The notes beneath the pieces were generated by a model. It saw nothing but the letters and a program-made list of their open reading frames with translations, was not told the DNA's origin and did not search any database. 64,000 bases of DNA from Lotus japonicus (Eukaryota; Streptophyta; Magnoliopsida; Fabales; Fabaceae), in assembly GCF_012489685.1 (NCBI RefSeq), contig NC_080046.1, positions 39,581,176-39,645,175 of the forward strand, written 5' to 3'. How positions within the stretch are numbered: position 1 is the first letter of the stretch; each line of letters begins with the position of its first letter. The position numbers were made by a program, and so were the translations under genes. Positions 47,171 through 59,046 of the stretch are shown here, in pieces.

Positions 47171-48464
47171 GGCTTAAATGGTTAATTGTCCCTATAATTG
47201 TAAAGGGAATCAGTCCTGGTCCCTGTAAAATTTTCGCATCAAATTGGGTCCCTAGAAAAAAAAATTAATCCAATTAAGGACAAAGGCTGCCAGACTTCAA
47301 TTTTAGCGTACTCAGCTTTTCCACGTGAAATTTTAATTTTTTTTAATTGAAAAATTCTAAAACTTAATTTTTTAATTCCAACTCAAATATTAAAGCATAA
47401 ATTTAATTTAAAAAGTTAACCTAATCTTCTGAAAATAATCACAATTGTTCCTTCTCTCCCTCTCTTTATCCCCTTTCCACCACTGTCCACCGCCTCTCTG
47501 TTTCTCATTATCTATGAAACCATATCATCATTCATGATTTCTTCTGGGTTTCTTAGAAAATTATGAAGAAAAAAAATCAATCTAATTGTTGGGTTATGTT
47601 TCTTTTGCCTTAGATTTGTGAAAAGTAGAAAAAAAAATTGTAACTTTAATTTACCATTTCCTTATCAATCAATTTATATTTTGCTTTTTCGAAAAAAAAA
47701 AACTTTAATTTACCATTTATTTGAGTGTTTGGGTTTGGAATTGGAAACCCTAATTCCCCAAATTGAAGAAGAAGCTTTTGTTTCATGGCGGAGCAGTGTG
47801 TGTTCAACGCCGCACCCTTGCCTGCACGCTTCCTACGACTATGAAGTGGAGTCAAGATCTAGCTCGCCGGCGTCGACAGCTACTGCTTCGACGTCGCAGA
47901 AGTCGTGCTTGTTTTCGTCTCCGACGGCGGTGGTGAAGCACGCGCCGTTGTCGTCGAGCTTCTGTGGCACCGCATATGAGGATGAATTGAAGGATATGAA
48001 CAACTCCGTCTCGTATTCGTCGAGCAAGTTTGGTGGGTTGTCTTGAAAGAGTGTTTGGGAGGAGATGGAAAATCGAAAGAGAAAACTGGGCTTGGGTTTT
48101 CTGCTTATGGCTTTGGTTGTTGTTGCTGAAGATGAATGGAGAAGATGAAGACTTGTCTGAGTTTTGTTCTTGAGATGGAGATTGAGGAAGAGTGATGAAG
48201 ATTAGAGATTAGATTAGGTTAACTTTTTTAATTTATGCTTATGAGTTGGAATTAAAAAATTAAGTTTTAGAATTTTTAATTAAAATAAATTTAAAATGCC
48301 ACGTAGAAAAGCTGAGTAGGCTAAAATTGAAGCCATATCTCCGTCTGGCACCCTTTGTCCTTAATTGGATTAAACAAATATATTCTATGAACCCAATTTG
48401 ATGCGAAAATTTTATAGGGACTGATTCACTTTACAATTACAAGGACCAATTAACCATTTAAGTC
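47171..48464. mobile_element. Non-autonomous Mutator-like element with ~250-bp inverted repeats
   Basis: The left arm 47171-47426 (GGCTTAAATGGTTAATTG...GTTAACCTAATC) and right arm 48212-48464 (reverse complement GACTTAAATGGTTAATTG...) match over about 250 bp with small indels. Long terminal inverted repeats of this kind are typical of Mutator-like elements. A clean 9-bp duplication could not be found, so the outermost bases may be eroded. The 780-bp core contains a GC-rich stretch unlike the surroundings. Confidence 0.8.
47785..48046 (+). pseudogene. GC-rich coding-like cargo in the Mutator-like element
   Basis: A block much richer in G+C and CpG than its AT-rich flanks. The longest plus frame (to TGA at 48044) is serine-rich, e.g. 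SRSSSPASTATASTSQKS, SSFCGTAYEDELKDM. A second plus frame starts MAEQCVF at 47785 but stops early. I do not recognise a gene. It looks like a captured gene fragment (Pack-MULE style); strand and frame are uncertain. Confidence 0.4.
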
Positions 48465-48539
48465 ATTATTTAATAACAAATATAAAAAAGATATTAAGAA
48501 GAATCATAGCAATATGTATTAAATATAGAAACTCAATTG

Positions 48540-48943
48540 TGCTTTGCTTTACTCTATGATACAATATCCGTGCGTTTAAATTTGCGGGTGTTGTAGCTTC
48601 TCAAAATTGTGCCTGGTGTTGGTGTTTATAAATCGTGGGTGTGGATGATTTGAGGCAATGGATTTTTGAGGTGATTAGGGGATGTTATGACAAAATGTGT
48701 TCATCTTAAGAATGTGGTCCTCTTTTTTCTTACTCGATTTTTATCCCAATATGTTTATCCTAATAAGATTTTAATGAGGCTCAATCTTAGAATTACGTTA
48801 TAAGTCGTATTGCGGGCATGTCTTTTGGGGTGGTGGTGGGATGCTTTGCTGTTCATTTTTCTTGTACCTTGTACTTGCCTTGAGGTGTTCTTTTTCTCAT
48901 GCTATTTATTTTAATAGTAATACTTTCATTTTCAAAAAAAAAA
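48540..48943 (+). repeat. Possible retroposon 3' tail ending in poly(A)
   Basis: Sequence such as CTTACTCGATTTTTATCCC and TTTTAATGAGGC, then TTTAATAGTAATACTTTC and an A-run near 48935. It resembles 3' ends of plant retroelements or a retrocopy. No coding domain and no duplication identified. Confidence 0.3.
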
Positions 48944-49345
48944 ATACACATGCGTTGCACAGATTTATTTACAATATTTTTAACATATATAAAACTATAA
49001 TAGTTTAAATAAATATATACAAAAATAGATATAATTATAAAATATAAAATTAAAAAATAATAACATCACTCAAATTTATTAATTGATATTTAATAATTAG
49101 AATTGAATTAATTTTAACAATTTAATAATATTATAAGGCCTTGTTAATTTGAAATATTTTAAATGAGTTATGATACATCCACACCTCTCACTTCTTTTCC
49201 ACCTTTATTTTCTATTTATTTCTCTCTTCTTTATCAATTAAATCATCTATCACATATTTATTTTCTCTCTCTTATTCATATCTCTCTTCTCCTCCACCTC
49301 TTTCCACATCTACTTTGAGGTGTGAACCAAACATTATTCTATTTT
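48944..49345 (-). repeat. Helitron-like relic with degenerate hairpin and CT-rich block
   Basis: CATGCGTTGCACAG (48949-48962) is a degraded version of the hairpin at 45697-45713. Further right is the block 49180-49324, bounded by CACACCTC and GAGGTGTG (an 8-bp inverted pair), also seen near 45985. It may be a related Helitron copy or a small MITE. Confidence 0.4.
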
Positions 49346-50026
49346 AGATCAAGTAATAAGTTATTAATATCATTAGATACGTTGTAATAACATTTTATAT
49401 ATTTTTACTTAGGAAGGTCATTTGTTTGAAGATACAGCTGCAATTTCCAAACAGGTTTAACCTGCCAAGACTAAGAACAATTTAGTAATTTTAAATTTTA
49501 GAGAGTGTAAAATATTGTTGAGTCTAATTATTATGCTCTGACAGTGTAAAAAAAATTACACAGATATCCAATTAAAATCCACTAATTTTCCATGTCATAA
49601 ATTGTTCTTGCTATGAACACTCAAGAAAGGGGTAGCCCCTAGAGAGTAGAGAGAATAACTGAATTTCATGTGTATAGATTGATCAATTGAGCAAAAAAAT
49701 CATTTACAATTGGTAACCGTCCCCTATTAATAGGATGGAGGTTGGATTTCCCGCGTAACACCCCTTATTGGGCCTTACTAGCCAAAGCTCAACTAACTGG
49801 CTAGGCGCCCGCCACTTGGCGGGGACCCCTATGGGTGTAACCCCTATAGGAGTTCACCCAGTCCACGAGTCTACAAGACACTGAGCTCGAAGCATGAGAG
49901 CAAAATGTGTATTTAAAAATAAAACAGCTACAAACACCTTTCAACACATGCAAAAATTTAGGTCGCCGACATGGCGTGCGAGTAACAAACATTTTGTGCC
50001 TACCCTGTCGCTGGACACGGTTGAGC
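49346..50026. other. Unclassified repeat-like DNA
   Basis: Turns GC-richer from about 49617 (GGGGTAGCCCC, CCCCTATTAATAGG). It could be part of another LTR or terminal-repeat element that the hAT copy entered. No coding domain found. Confidence 0.35.
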
Positions 50027-50034
50027 GCCTTAGT
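50027..50034. repeat. Target-site duplication GCCTTAGT (left)
   Basis: A perfect 8-bp match to 50756-50763, as expected for hAT insertions. Confidence 0.93.
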
Positions 50035-50755
50035 TAGAGCTGTCAATATGGGTTGGAACCCGCGAGCCAGCCCAACCCAACCCGGCTCGTGACAGGTTGG
50101 GTTGGGTAAATATCAGCCCATATGGAACCTGGGCCAGCACAACCCGGCTCGTTTAACCCGCGGGTTAAACGGGTCAGCCCGCGGGTTGAACGGGTCAGCC
50201 CGCGGGTCAGGTGCTTTTTTACTTTTTTTTTAAATGTTTTGTTTGGATAAGCCCAAATCCCAATTAGAGTTGTTATATTATTAAACAATGTTGGATGTTG
50301 ATTTGTTAAATCATGTTAGATTTGGAATAGTTGTGTTTTATATTTTGAAACTGTGTTAGTATTTTAATTAAACTATGTTTGATGTGGATTTGTAACCTAT
50401 GTTATATTTGGAGTTTGAACTTGACCTATAATGTGTTAAACTAGTACTGTTAATTCAAATCCACTACCACTACTATTACTTCATTTACTTGTTTATGTGT
50501 TAATACAGTATTTTAATAGCTTTTTTATAACATTTTCTTTTTTGAAATATTTTTATCCAATTTTTCAGATTTTATTTATTTATGAAACATAACAAACGAG
50601 CCAGCCCGCGAACCCGCGAGCCAACCTGCGAGTCGGGTTGGGTTCATATTTCTCTAGCTCGTCAAAATATGGGTTGGCCTGACCCAACCCGTTTCCAACC
50701 CAACCCGTGACGGGCTGTCCCGTATGGGTCGGGCCAGCCCATATTGACAGCTCTA
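50035..50755. mobile_element. Non-autonomous hAT element
   Basis: Termini TAGAGCTGTCAATATGGGTT and its inverse ...CCCATATTGACAGCTCTA. Both ends hold GC-rich inverted stretches with AACCCG/CGGGTT repeats, around an AT-rich middle without coding capacity. Length 721 bp. The TAGAGCTGTCAA end type is common in plant hAT MITE-like elements. Confidence 0.93.
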
Positions 50756-50763
50756 GCCTTAGT
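50756..50763. repeat. Target-site duplication GCCTTAGT (right)
   Basis: Matches 50027-50034. Confidence 0.93.
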
Positions 50764-51031
50764 CCACAAGCCCCGCGCCACATCATCAGGCGAGCGCCCG
50801 CACGAAACATAACTCGCCGCATGATCTAGCAGTCCAAAAAGGAAAACGAAAAGTCAGCGTATCTATGAAAATATCTGACACGTTACGTCAAGTCACATTA
50901 AAAGTCTAATCATCGGCCCTTAGCCAATCAGGTTTAATAACGTTCTTCAATGCACCGCTTGCCTTCCCAAGGCAATCATCACGTCCCGTCATCGTGAGGC
51001 CTGACTTTTCATTCCCCCCACGCGACCCGCA

Positions 51032-52085
51032 TGTAACGCCCCGATTTCTCGAGTGTCACATAGTAACCAAACGTCATGAATTTCATAAAGAATTTTCGTC
51101 AGTTAATTAATTAATCTTGAATTAATGACAAAAGTTCAATTTTGCGAAACTCTTGAAACTGAACATTTCCAAAAGCACGCGGAAGTAATAAACATCGCAA
51201 CCCTTTTAAAATAAACAACTGGAATAAGTATGAAGCATATGTCTGTAAAACCCAAGTGCATTACACCAAATTTTATTATCCAGAACGAAATCAAAATAAA
51301 TAGTTCAATGCCCACTCTCGTTAACTCTCAACCCAAAAGAAAATGATTGCCTCTCAACCCAAGCCTTTTCCTTAGCCTCTTCCTCTTCCTCTTCTTCTTC
51401 CGACGTGTAGTCGTCATCTGGCAATGGCTCGTCGGTGAATTCCCTCAACAAATGATTCCTCAGACCTCGATAAATTTAGTCATTCTCCTGGTAATGTTGA
51501 TTGACTAACAGTCTAAAGAAACTCTGGGCCTTCTGCTTGTCTTCATCTGGGTCCTTCAAGATCCAAGGCTCCCGTTGTAGTGGTGGAAGTTCCTCCTCCT
51601 TCACCTCAGCCTTCGGTAGGTCCTCGAGTTCCACTAGTGGTTCACTCTTCTCTACCGACATCTCTTCAGATGGATCTGGCTCCGACTCCACCTCTTTGTT
51701 GGTAGATTGCTCTGGTTCCAAGTCTGTAGGTGTTTGGAAATGAAAGGATGTGAATGGTAGTTCCACCCTTCCAGTATGCAGTTGAGACTCAATCCACTCT
51801 CCCTTCCTGTTGGTGCCCCGAAGAGTAGCATTGCCGATATATATCCAGCGGACCTGGTGCGCGTCGGTCACCCAACCCTCGTCCTTGTGCTCGTCACGTA
51901 GTATCAGCTCCCAAGAATGCACCGTGCTCTTGATCAAAGTCATCTGCCCTCCCCCCCCCAAGAACAAACAGATAACACATAATAGAGGGTCAGTTCCCAT
52001 GCAAAAGTCACAAATAAAAACAGTTCATGATAATCATACAATGAATATTAGTCTCATATTCTCACATCTAGAGTTAGCAAACCTA
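51032..52085 (-). mobile_element. Gypsy LTR fragment, family F3, minus strand
   Basis: Starts TGTAACGCCCCGATTTCTCG, the same kind of end as F1 and F2 (TGTAACACCCCG), and continues until a SIRE LTR interrupts it at 52086. Its remainder is expected beyond the right end of the window. It carries an intact ORF (51476-51943). Confidence 0.75.
51476..51943 (-). CDS. LTR-embedded ORF, family F3 (155 aa)
   Basis: Starts at the ATG directly after GGGCAG, an acceptor-like junction preceded by a G-run and T-rich stretch; an upstream ATG at 52000 would cross that tract. It reads MTLIKSTVHSWELILRD, then EGWVTDAHQVRWIYIG, then RVELPFTSF, followed by a long acidic, Pro/Glu/Ser-rich tail. The blocks align with the F1 ORF at 61255 (YELLDRDAPTAWVIDVAG, ATYRG, RMELSFNL) despite strong overall divergence. 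It ends 444 bp before the LTR end. Function unknown; no known family recognised. Confidence 0.6.
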   Translation of the reverse strand: MTLIKSTVHSWELILRDEHKDEGWVTDAHQVRWIYIGNATLRGTNRKGEWIESQLHTGRVELPFTSFHFQTPTDLEPEQSTNKEVESEPDPSEEMSVEKSEPLVELEDLPKAEVKEEELPPLQREPWILKDPDEDKQKAQSFFRLLVNQHYQEND

Positions 52086-52403
52086 TGAAGGTATGAAAAA
52101 CGGTAGAAAGGGGGGGGGGTTTGAATAACGTTTTCAAAATAAAACTTCCACCTTAAAGATTTTGACAAATCTTTCGAGAACTAAGTGCTTAAGATAAGAG
52201 ATAGAAAAGCTCATAAGGATTTTTATCCTGGTTCACTTGATAAATCCCTCAAGCTAATCCAGTCCACCCGTTAAGGTGATTTCTTCCTTCTTATAATGAA
52301 GGCAATCCACTAATCAGGTAAATGTTACAACTGCACTTGAAACCTACAAGTGACTAACAAATACACTGACTTAGCTCACACTAAGATTCACTCTCTTAGT
52401 CTT
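52086..52403 (-). mobile_element. SIRE-type Copia LTR, 3' end fragment, minus strand
   Basis: TGAAGGTATGAAAAACGG at the left edge is the LTR 3' end, followed by a G-run and the same sequence as 20036-20340. It inserted in the F3 LTR after ACCTA and is cut at 52403/52404 by an F2 LTR. Confidence 0.88.
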
Positions 52404-52889
52404 TGTAACACCCCGATTTCGGTGGCGTCACTTTAGTAACAAAAAAGAAACTTAATGCGGAAAAACGTGAATATTTTTTTTCGTCGATAATATAAGCAAG
52501 ACTGAAAGAAATAAAACTCAAACGAAAGATAACAGAACTAATGTACAATATAAATACAGCCCCCGCTGTAAGTACCCAACCTCGTCACGAGTAACCTCCA
52601 GTGACGGAAAGTAAAAGAGAGTAACGCCCGTAGGCAATAAGTACAATCCAAAAGGAAAGGTTAAGTGTCCGCAACACAAACCCTCAAAATGCGAATAAGT
52701 CAGCCCAGATGGCCTAAAACAAGACCTCCTAGCCTAACCAACTCTCTGTGATCCCCGTAGAGGAACCACACAAAAAGCTATAGGCGGGAAACTACCCTGT
52801 CCCCAAAGAAAACAATGACGGTCAGAGCTAAGACTCTACTCCTACACTAATCCTATCCCGAGGAGCTCACACCAGCACTAAAACCTACA

Positions 52890-53045
52890 TGCTAGCATGA
52901 TCTTCGTCCGAATTCGAAATCCGAACGACCAAGTCTATGTACACCATCCGTCCTCCTCTCGCTACCGCGATGCGCTCCTGTTCCAGCATCTCAACCTAGT
53001 TCCCCCCGAAGGGTGAACCATCATGAATCAGTCCGCCATGGACAT
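52890..53045 (-). pseudogene. Decayed LTR-embedded domain in diverged F2 LTR
   Basis: After CAG the minus strand reads MSMAD, TGA stop, then MMVHPSGG. The stop differs from the TAG in the other F2 copies at the same codon. Confidence 0.45.
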
Positions 53046-53696
53046 CTGACAAAGGGCGTAGTCTGCCAAAGCACACACAGAAGACGCGAGGGTCAACTCC
53101 AAAGAATTATGTAAATAATAGCACCGATAGATACAGATAATAGAATAGCCACTTAGGCTTATAGCTAGGGATGTAACGACAGTAATAACAAATAGCATGC
53201 ATCAAATAGAATTAACAGTTATCAATCACACTCAGCAACTAAGTTAGTATGCATGTTGCATGAAATGCAGATGGCGGTTAACCCAGTTAACCAAATGCAT
53301 TCCGGAAACGGATGGACATCAACGGATCAATCCTAGCACCAGCAACGGTGGGACCATTTCTGCCCGCGTGCCTCTTACACCACACAAAGGTAGCCAGATC
53401 AGCAGTGAACCCGAAGGTCTGCCATTTCGGTCTGCTACTAAGAGTCGCCTAATAGCGCTCTTACGCGGAAATCCGGGTCTTATGACCATTTTGGAATCCA
53501 CCGAGGTCCGGTATCACGCCGTGTATTAACCTCAAAATGTGTGCATGAATGCAAAGTGATTAGCCAAACAACGTCTCCGACCTCACTCGACACGTCGCCA
53601 CGTGTTCTAACTAACTTATTGTCTCTAAAAAGAATACCCTAAGGTAAAAGTCGATTCTGCGACAAAATTCAATTAATCGTAAAATGAGTGCAAACA

Positions 53697-53980
53697 CTCA
53701 CGATAACTCTTCGAGTCACCAATGCTCTCACGAAGTCTCACGCCTCAGTGGAGTCTTACACAATCACGAAGTCTCACGCTTCAGTGAAGTTTTATGCTCT
53801 CACGAGGTCTCACGCCTCAGTGAATTTACACACTTGCACGAAGTCTTACGCTTCAGTGAAGTTTCATGCTGTTCACGAGGTCTCACGCCTCAGTGAAGAT
53901 CCATGCTTTTCACAAGGTCTCACGCCTCAGTGAAGTATCACGCATTCACAAGGTCTCACACCTCAGTGAAGCTTCTCGGC
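53697..53980. repeat. Minisatellite in F2 LTR (CACGAAGTCTCACGCCTCAGTGAAG units)
   Basis: Around eight imperfect units of roughly 30-45 bp with the core AAGTCTCACGCCTCAGTGAA. It occupies the LTR position where the other F2 copies have GCTGCTCCAACAGC units. Confidence 0.85.
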
Positions 53981-54396
53981 TCATCCCTTGGATGGCTAAA
54001 CAAACTGCTCAAAGAGCGAAGAGTATCAACATACTCAGAACTTACAAACTTCCTCAACACTTGGATCCGACGACACTTCTCGTTTTCCAAAACTAAGATT
54101 TGAATCCTAAGCTTCCTTTCGAGTTTATTATCATTACTTAAAGATTTAGAGGTTGTTTAATGTCTTATGAGTTTTACAAAATAATATACTTTTAGTCTTA
54201 TCGCAAATCTTATGAGTTTTCAACATCCCAATAAACCCCATCAACTCCCCGAGAATGTCTCGATCCACTATAACCATAACAAGGCCCGAATCTCATTCGT
54301 CCTATCAAACTTTCCCCAAAATCTCAAAATAAAATCGGCATGACCCGCCCGCTATTCTCACTCCTCAGAATCACAGATATCAGTGCAAGGACATAA

Positions 54397-54401
54397 TTAA
54401 A
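54397..54401. repeat. Target-site duplication TTAAA (left)
   Basis: Repeated at 58057-58061. Confidence 0.9.
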
Positions 54402-54889
54402 TGTAACACCCCGATTTCGGTGACGTCACTTTAGTAACCAAAATAAACTTAATGCGGAAAAACGTGAATTTTTTTTTTTGATAATAACTAAGACAAGGCT
54501 GAAATAAATAAAACCCAACAATAACAATAATCAGAACTAATATACAATATATAAACAGCCCCCGCTGTAGTAGTAACCTCGTCACGAGTAATCCTCCAGT
54601 GACGGAAAGAAAAGTGTAACGCCCGAAGGCAAATGGTACAATCCACAAGAAAGGTCAAGTGTCCGCAACACCATCCCTCAAAATTGAGAATAAGCTGGCC
54701 CATCGACCTGAAGCAAGACCTCCTAAGTCCAACCAACTCTCTGTGATTCCCGTAAAGAAACCACACAAAAAGCTATAGGTGGGAAACTACCCTGTCCCCA
54801 AAGAAAACAAATGATGTTCAGAGCTAAGACTCTACTCCTACACTAATCCCATCTCGAGGAGCTCACACCAGCACTAAAACCTACATGCT

Positions 54890-55043
54890 AGCATGATCGT
54901 CGTCCGAATTCGAAATCCAGAGCGACCTAGTCTATGTACACCATCCGTCCTCCTCTCGCTACCGCGATGCGCTCCTGTTCCAGCATCTCAACTCTAGTTC
55001 CCCCCGAAGGGTGAACCATCATGATCTAGTCCGCCATGGACAT
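54890..55043 (-). pseudogene. Decayed LTR-embedded domain in solo F2 LTR
   Basis: Same relic as at 24358, with the same TAG after MSMAD, then MMVHPSGGTRVEMLEQ. Confidence 0.48.
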
Positions 55044-55721
55044 CTGACAAAGGGCGTTTGTCCGCCAAAGCACACACAGAAGACGCGAGGGTCAACTCCA
55101 AAAAATTATGTAAATAATAGCATCGATAGATACAGATAATAGAATAGCCACTTAGGCTTATAGCTAGGGATAACATCCTAGGGTTGCATATTCCATAATG
55201 AACATAACAGCAATAATAACAATTAACATGCTCCAAATAGGATTAACAAATAACAATCACATTCGACAACTAAATTAGTATGCATGTTGCATGATATGAT
55301 ATGCAGGTTGACCCAGTCAACCACATGCATTCCGGAAAGGGATGGACATCAAACGGATCAGCCCTAACACCAGCCACGGTGGGACCATTTCGGCCCGCGT
55401 GCCTCTTACTCCAACATGGGTAGTCAGATCAGCAGTAAACCCGTAGGTCTGCCATTTCGGTCTGCTACAAGAGACGTCTACAAACGCTCTTTCACGGCAT
55501 TCCGGGTCTTATGACCATTTTGGAAACCGACGAGGTCCAGAGTACGTCCTGTGTTAATACCCCATTAATGTTGCATGAATGCAGGATGATTAGTCAAACA
55601 ACGTCTCCGAATCTCACTCGACACGTCGCCACGTGTTCTAGGTAAATTAAAGTCTCTAAAAGCTTACCCTAAGGTAACGGTCGATTCTGCGACCAAAAGA
55701 CACACTTCACAACGACACATA

Positions 55722-55795
55722 GCTGCTCCAACAGCACAACAACAAACGCTGCTCCAACAGCACAACAACAAACGCTGCTCCAACAGCGCAACAAC
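55722..55795. repeat. Minisatellite in solo F2 LTR
   Basis: Three units of CGCTGCTCCAACAGCACAACAACAAA type; four-unit version in the sister copy at 25027-25195. Confidence 0.8.
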
Positions 55796-58056
55796 ATCTA
55801 CATGCTCAAAGCCTCTCAACTTTCTCAACGCTGGGATCCGACGACACTTCTCGTTTTCCAAAATTAAGATTTGACTTCCACGCCTTCCTTTCGAGGTTGT
55901 TATCATTACTTAAAGATTTAGAGGTTATTTAAGGTCTTATGAGTTTTCTTTATAAAATAGATTCCATTTTGTTTTATCGCAGGTCTTATACATTTTCAGG
56001 ATCTCCCAATCCCAAGTCGCTTCCAGAGAATGTCTCGATCCACTAAACAAAATTAAGGCCCGAACCTCATTCGTCCTATCAAACTTTCTCAAAACTCTCA
56101 AAATAAAATCGGCATGACCTGCCCGCTATTCTCACCATTCAGAATCTCAGATTCCAGTGCAAATCATATTTAAATCATCACAATCAACAACATGTCATAT
56201 ATCAATAAATCTCATTATAAAAACTTAGCACTTAGCATATAAAGCATGCACCACACATCCTAGATTACCCACATAGCACATAGCATGTAAGTCAATCTCA
56301 AAAACATTCAGTAGATGAATCATCTACATTGTCAGCCGAAGCCTCAGAAAACATTTTCCAATCACACACAATCCAGTGCATAAACAGTAAACAATGTCGA
56401 GAGCATCGACCCTAAGCATTAACTATAGATTCAGTGAGATACCCTCACCTGTAGGTTCTCCAGAGTGATCGTCAAACGCTTCCTCGCAAGCAAAGCCTTG
56501 TTCCTCGGGAAACTCTTCAAAAGCACCTTTAGAACAAAACCACAGAAACCAATCAAAATCTATCGGAAACTAAGCTATCGATACTTACTAAGGTTACACG
56601 AAGTAATCTATACACTAAGGTACGATAATCTAGCGCGAAAGACAAGTTTTCGGAAAAGGAAATTTTCCTCCTCCCCCCCTAATAGCTTACGGCCACTTTT
56701 GGTAATTGTAAGGTTCGGTTTTTCTTCGATCAAACTTGGTTCCTATGCTATCATTAGCCGTAACTAAGGGTATTCTGAACTCGGAAAAATTATCGGATCA
56801 AAAACTGTCGCAGGGGTATTTTGGTCATGATTTTTAACTTAGAAATTTCAAAACTGAAATCCCAAAAACCAAATTTTGCAGGGACGTCACCAACGACGTT
56901 TATGACAACTAATCCTACTAGCACTAAGCTAAGGCGATAGTTTTCAGCCTAAAGGTTGAAGCTTTACTTCAAAAACTCCAAAAATGGGTATTTTAGGCTA
57001 AAATTGATTCCGGCGGAATTCCAGCGACATAACGGAAAATCTAACCCGGCAGAAGTGATCTTGGGCATGTAAGGAAGAGGTTTAGAATCAGAAATGAAAG
57101 ATTCAGGATAGTTTTGCAAAAACCCATAAACTATCAGCTCAGAAAAGTCTACAGAAAAGCTATGGAAAAAGCGATCAGAGGTAAGGATTAGCGACTATAC
57201 CTCGATACCTTGAAGCAGCAACTGATTGATCGACGATCAAGCAAGGATTGAACAAAAACTCTTCTTCCTTCTTCCTTGTTCTTGGCCGCGGGTTTGAGGA
57301 GAGAAAATGGAGGAGAATTTGTGTTTTTCTTCCTTTCTTGGCTATATATAGAGGTTGGCAAAACGCGGGAAAATGAAAGTTTCGCGAATCTGATTTTTCC
57401 GGCGTCATTCTCCATGAATTCTAAGATATGTTTTGGCGAAAGAATTCCAAAACTAAAAAGATGTCTCCTTGTATTTTTGGCAACTAAAGCATAGTCGGTA
57501 TAAAACTATTTTACTCGATAAGTTGCTTTTTGCATCGAATGTCGGAATAGAAAACTTCCTTCTGAAGAAAGATTGAAATCATCAAGAGAAATGGGTGTAC
57601 GCATGTAGAATCTTCGTTTGATGTTCCGAATAGAAAAAGTCCTCATAGTCGGGAAATTCTAGGGTTTTGAAATACCAGGGTTTCGGTTTCGGCAAACTTC
57701 CGATGATTGGAATCGGACGTTCGTAGATCCTAGAGTTTCGCCTCGAAACGATTTTGATATATGGAAAAAGAGAAGTTCTAACATTTCTCTGAAGATTTTT
57801 GGAATTAACTTCCATCGTGCCTAAAAGTGAAACTTAGCTATATACTAGGGTTTCTGACCTAGGTTTAAGCGTATAACGATCGTGCTATAACTTAAATCGA
57901 CTTCGATACAATCCTTTGACTTTTCCTGAACTTTCTCCTTCATAAATTTATTTCATTTGGTAAACTCTAGTTCAGGTTTCCCTTCACAATACATCAACCC
58001 TAATCGTGAATAGGATTTTATTCACTTAGCATAAGCTTAAAAACTTGGGTCTTACA

Positions 58057-58061
58057 TTAAA
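58057..58061. repeat. Target-site duplication TTAAA (right)
   Basis: Matches 54397-54401. Confidence 0.9.
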
Positions 58062-59036
58062 TCAGCACAATCAACGAACATGTCATATATCAACACATAC
58101 TAAAATAACCACGTAGCACTTAGCATAAAAAGCATGCATCACACATCCTAGATTACCCACTTAGCACGTACCATGTAATTCAATCTCAAAAACATTCAGT
58201 AGATGAATCATCTACATTGTCAGCCGAAGCCTCAGAAAACATTTTTCCAATCAAACACAAACAAGTGCGGAAACAGTAAATCAAGTCGAAGTATCGACAC
58301 CTAAGCATTAACTAAGGATTCAGTGAGAAGCCCTCACCTGAAGATTGTAAGACCTGGATTTTCAGAACAAGTTAAGTTTCCGACTCACACGTAGAATCAG
58401 TGTAAGCGTGACAGGAGTTTGACATTTGAGAAAGATTAATGAAGAAGAAAGTTCAGGAATTGCTTGAGGAATGTTGCGTAGTTGTTTTCGGAGTTAGTGC
58501 GAGTCGTCTGCACACCTGCCTTATGGCGAGCGTGTCCAGAATAGGCTATTTCGCTCTTAAAGCAACGTTTTGAGTGAGCTTTCGAACTCTCGGAAAATTT
58601 AAAGATTCTCTTTATTTTTCCATCGACCAGCGTTTCATTTCGGAACTCTGGACTGTACGCACGATAGGTTTCACTTTCCGGAAGCTCGACGACTCTAATT
58701 TCTTTGCTTCGAAACCCTATTTTCGAGCAATGGATGAAGACTTTTTCTATTCGAGACTTCTAACGAAGATTCCGTCCACGTTGCCAGACTTGTTTCGACG
58801 TTTCCAATCTTTCTTCAGTAGGAACTTTTGTCGTTTGAGCATCACAGCAAAAAGTAGTTTTTCGGGACAGACTAACTTACACCGCTTTTGGCGTTTTGGA
58901 TATCGTTTTTCCCAAATCCTAGATATTTGTTTTGAGTTCTGGAATTCTGACGCTAGAATCTCTCTTAGAATTCCTCGGTGATCGTGCTGCATAAATCGGA
59001 ATCGCGAAATTTCCATTTTCCCGCGATTTCACCCGC

Positions 59037-59046
59037 CTATAAATAG
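59037..59046 (+). promoter_or_regulatory. TATA box of the F1 LTR
   Basis: CTATAAATAG; the same word occurs in the other F1 LTR at 29691-29700 (minus). Transcription from here would give a genomic RNA leader of nearly 2.9 kb before gag. Confidence 0.6.

Larger units (their letters stand above)
54402..58056 (-). mobile_element. Solo Gypsy LTR, family F2, nested in another F2 LTR
   Basis: A 3655-bp LTR with ends TGTAACACC and GGTCTTACA and duplication TTAAA. By eye it is nearly identical to 23715-27455, so both inserted recently. Minus-strand TATA-like CTATATATAG at 57342-57351. No internal region. Confidence 0.94.
52404..58345 (-). mobile_element. Gypsy LTR, family F2, diverged copy, minus strand, interrupted twice
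   Basis: TGTAACACCCCGATTTCGGT start inside the SIRE LTR (flank GTCTT). It continues to 54401, is interrupted by a solo LTR of its own family (54402-58056), resumes at 58062 and is cut by the plus-strand chromovirus at 58346. Its remaining end lies outside the window. A decayed LTR domain starts at 53045 after CAG. Confidence 0.85.

Noticed and set aside
47171..48464. 9-bp target duplication for the Mutator-like element
   Set aside because: AATAATTAC on the left and ATTATTTAA on the right do not match; not claimed.
50043..50288. Arg/Thr repeat protein
   Set aside because: Translation of the GC-rich hAT terminal repeats (AACCCG units).
58574..58981. 135-codon plus frame at the start of the chromovirus LTR
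   Set aside because: Lies upstream of the TATA box and is not matched by an open frame in the F1 solo LTR as far as I could read.
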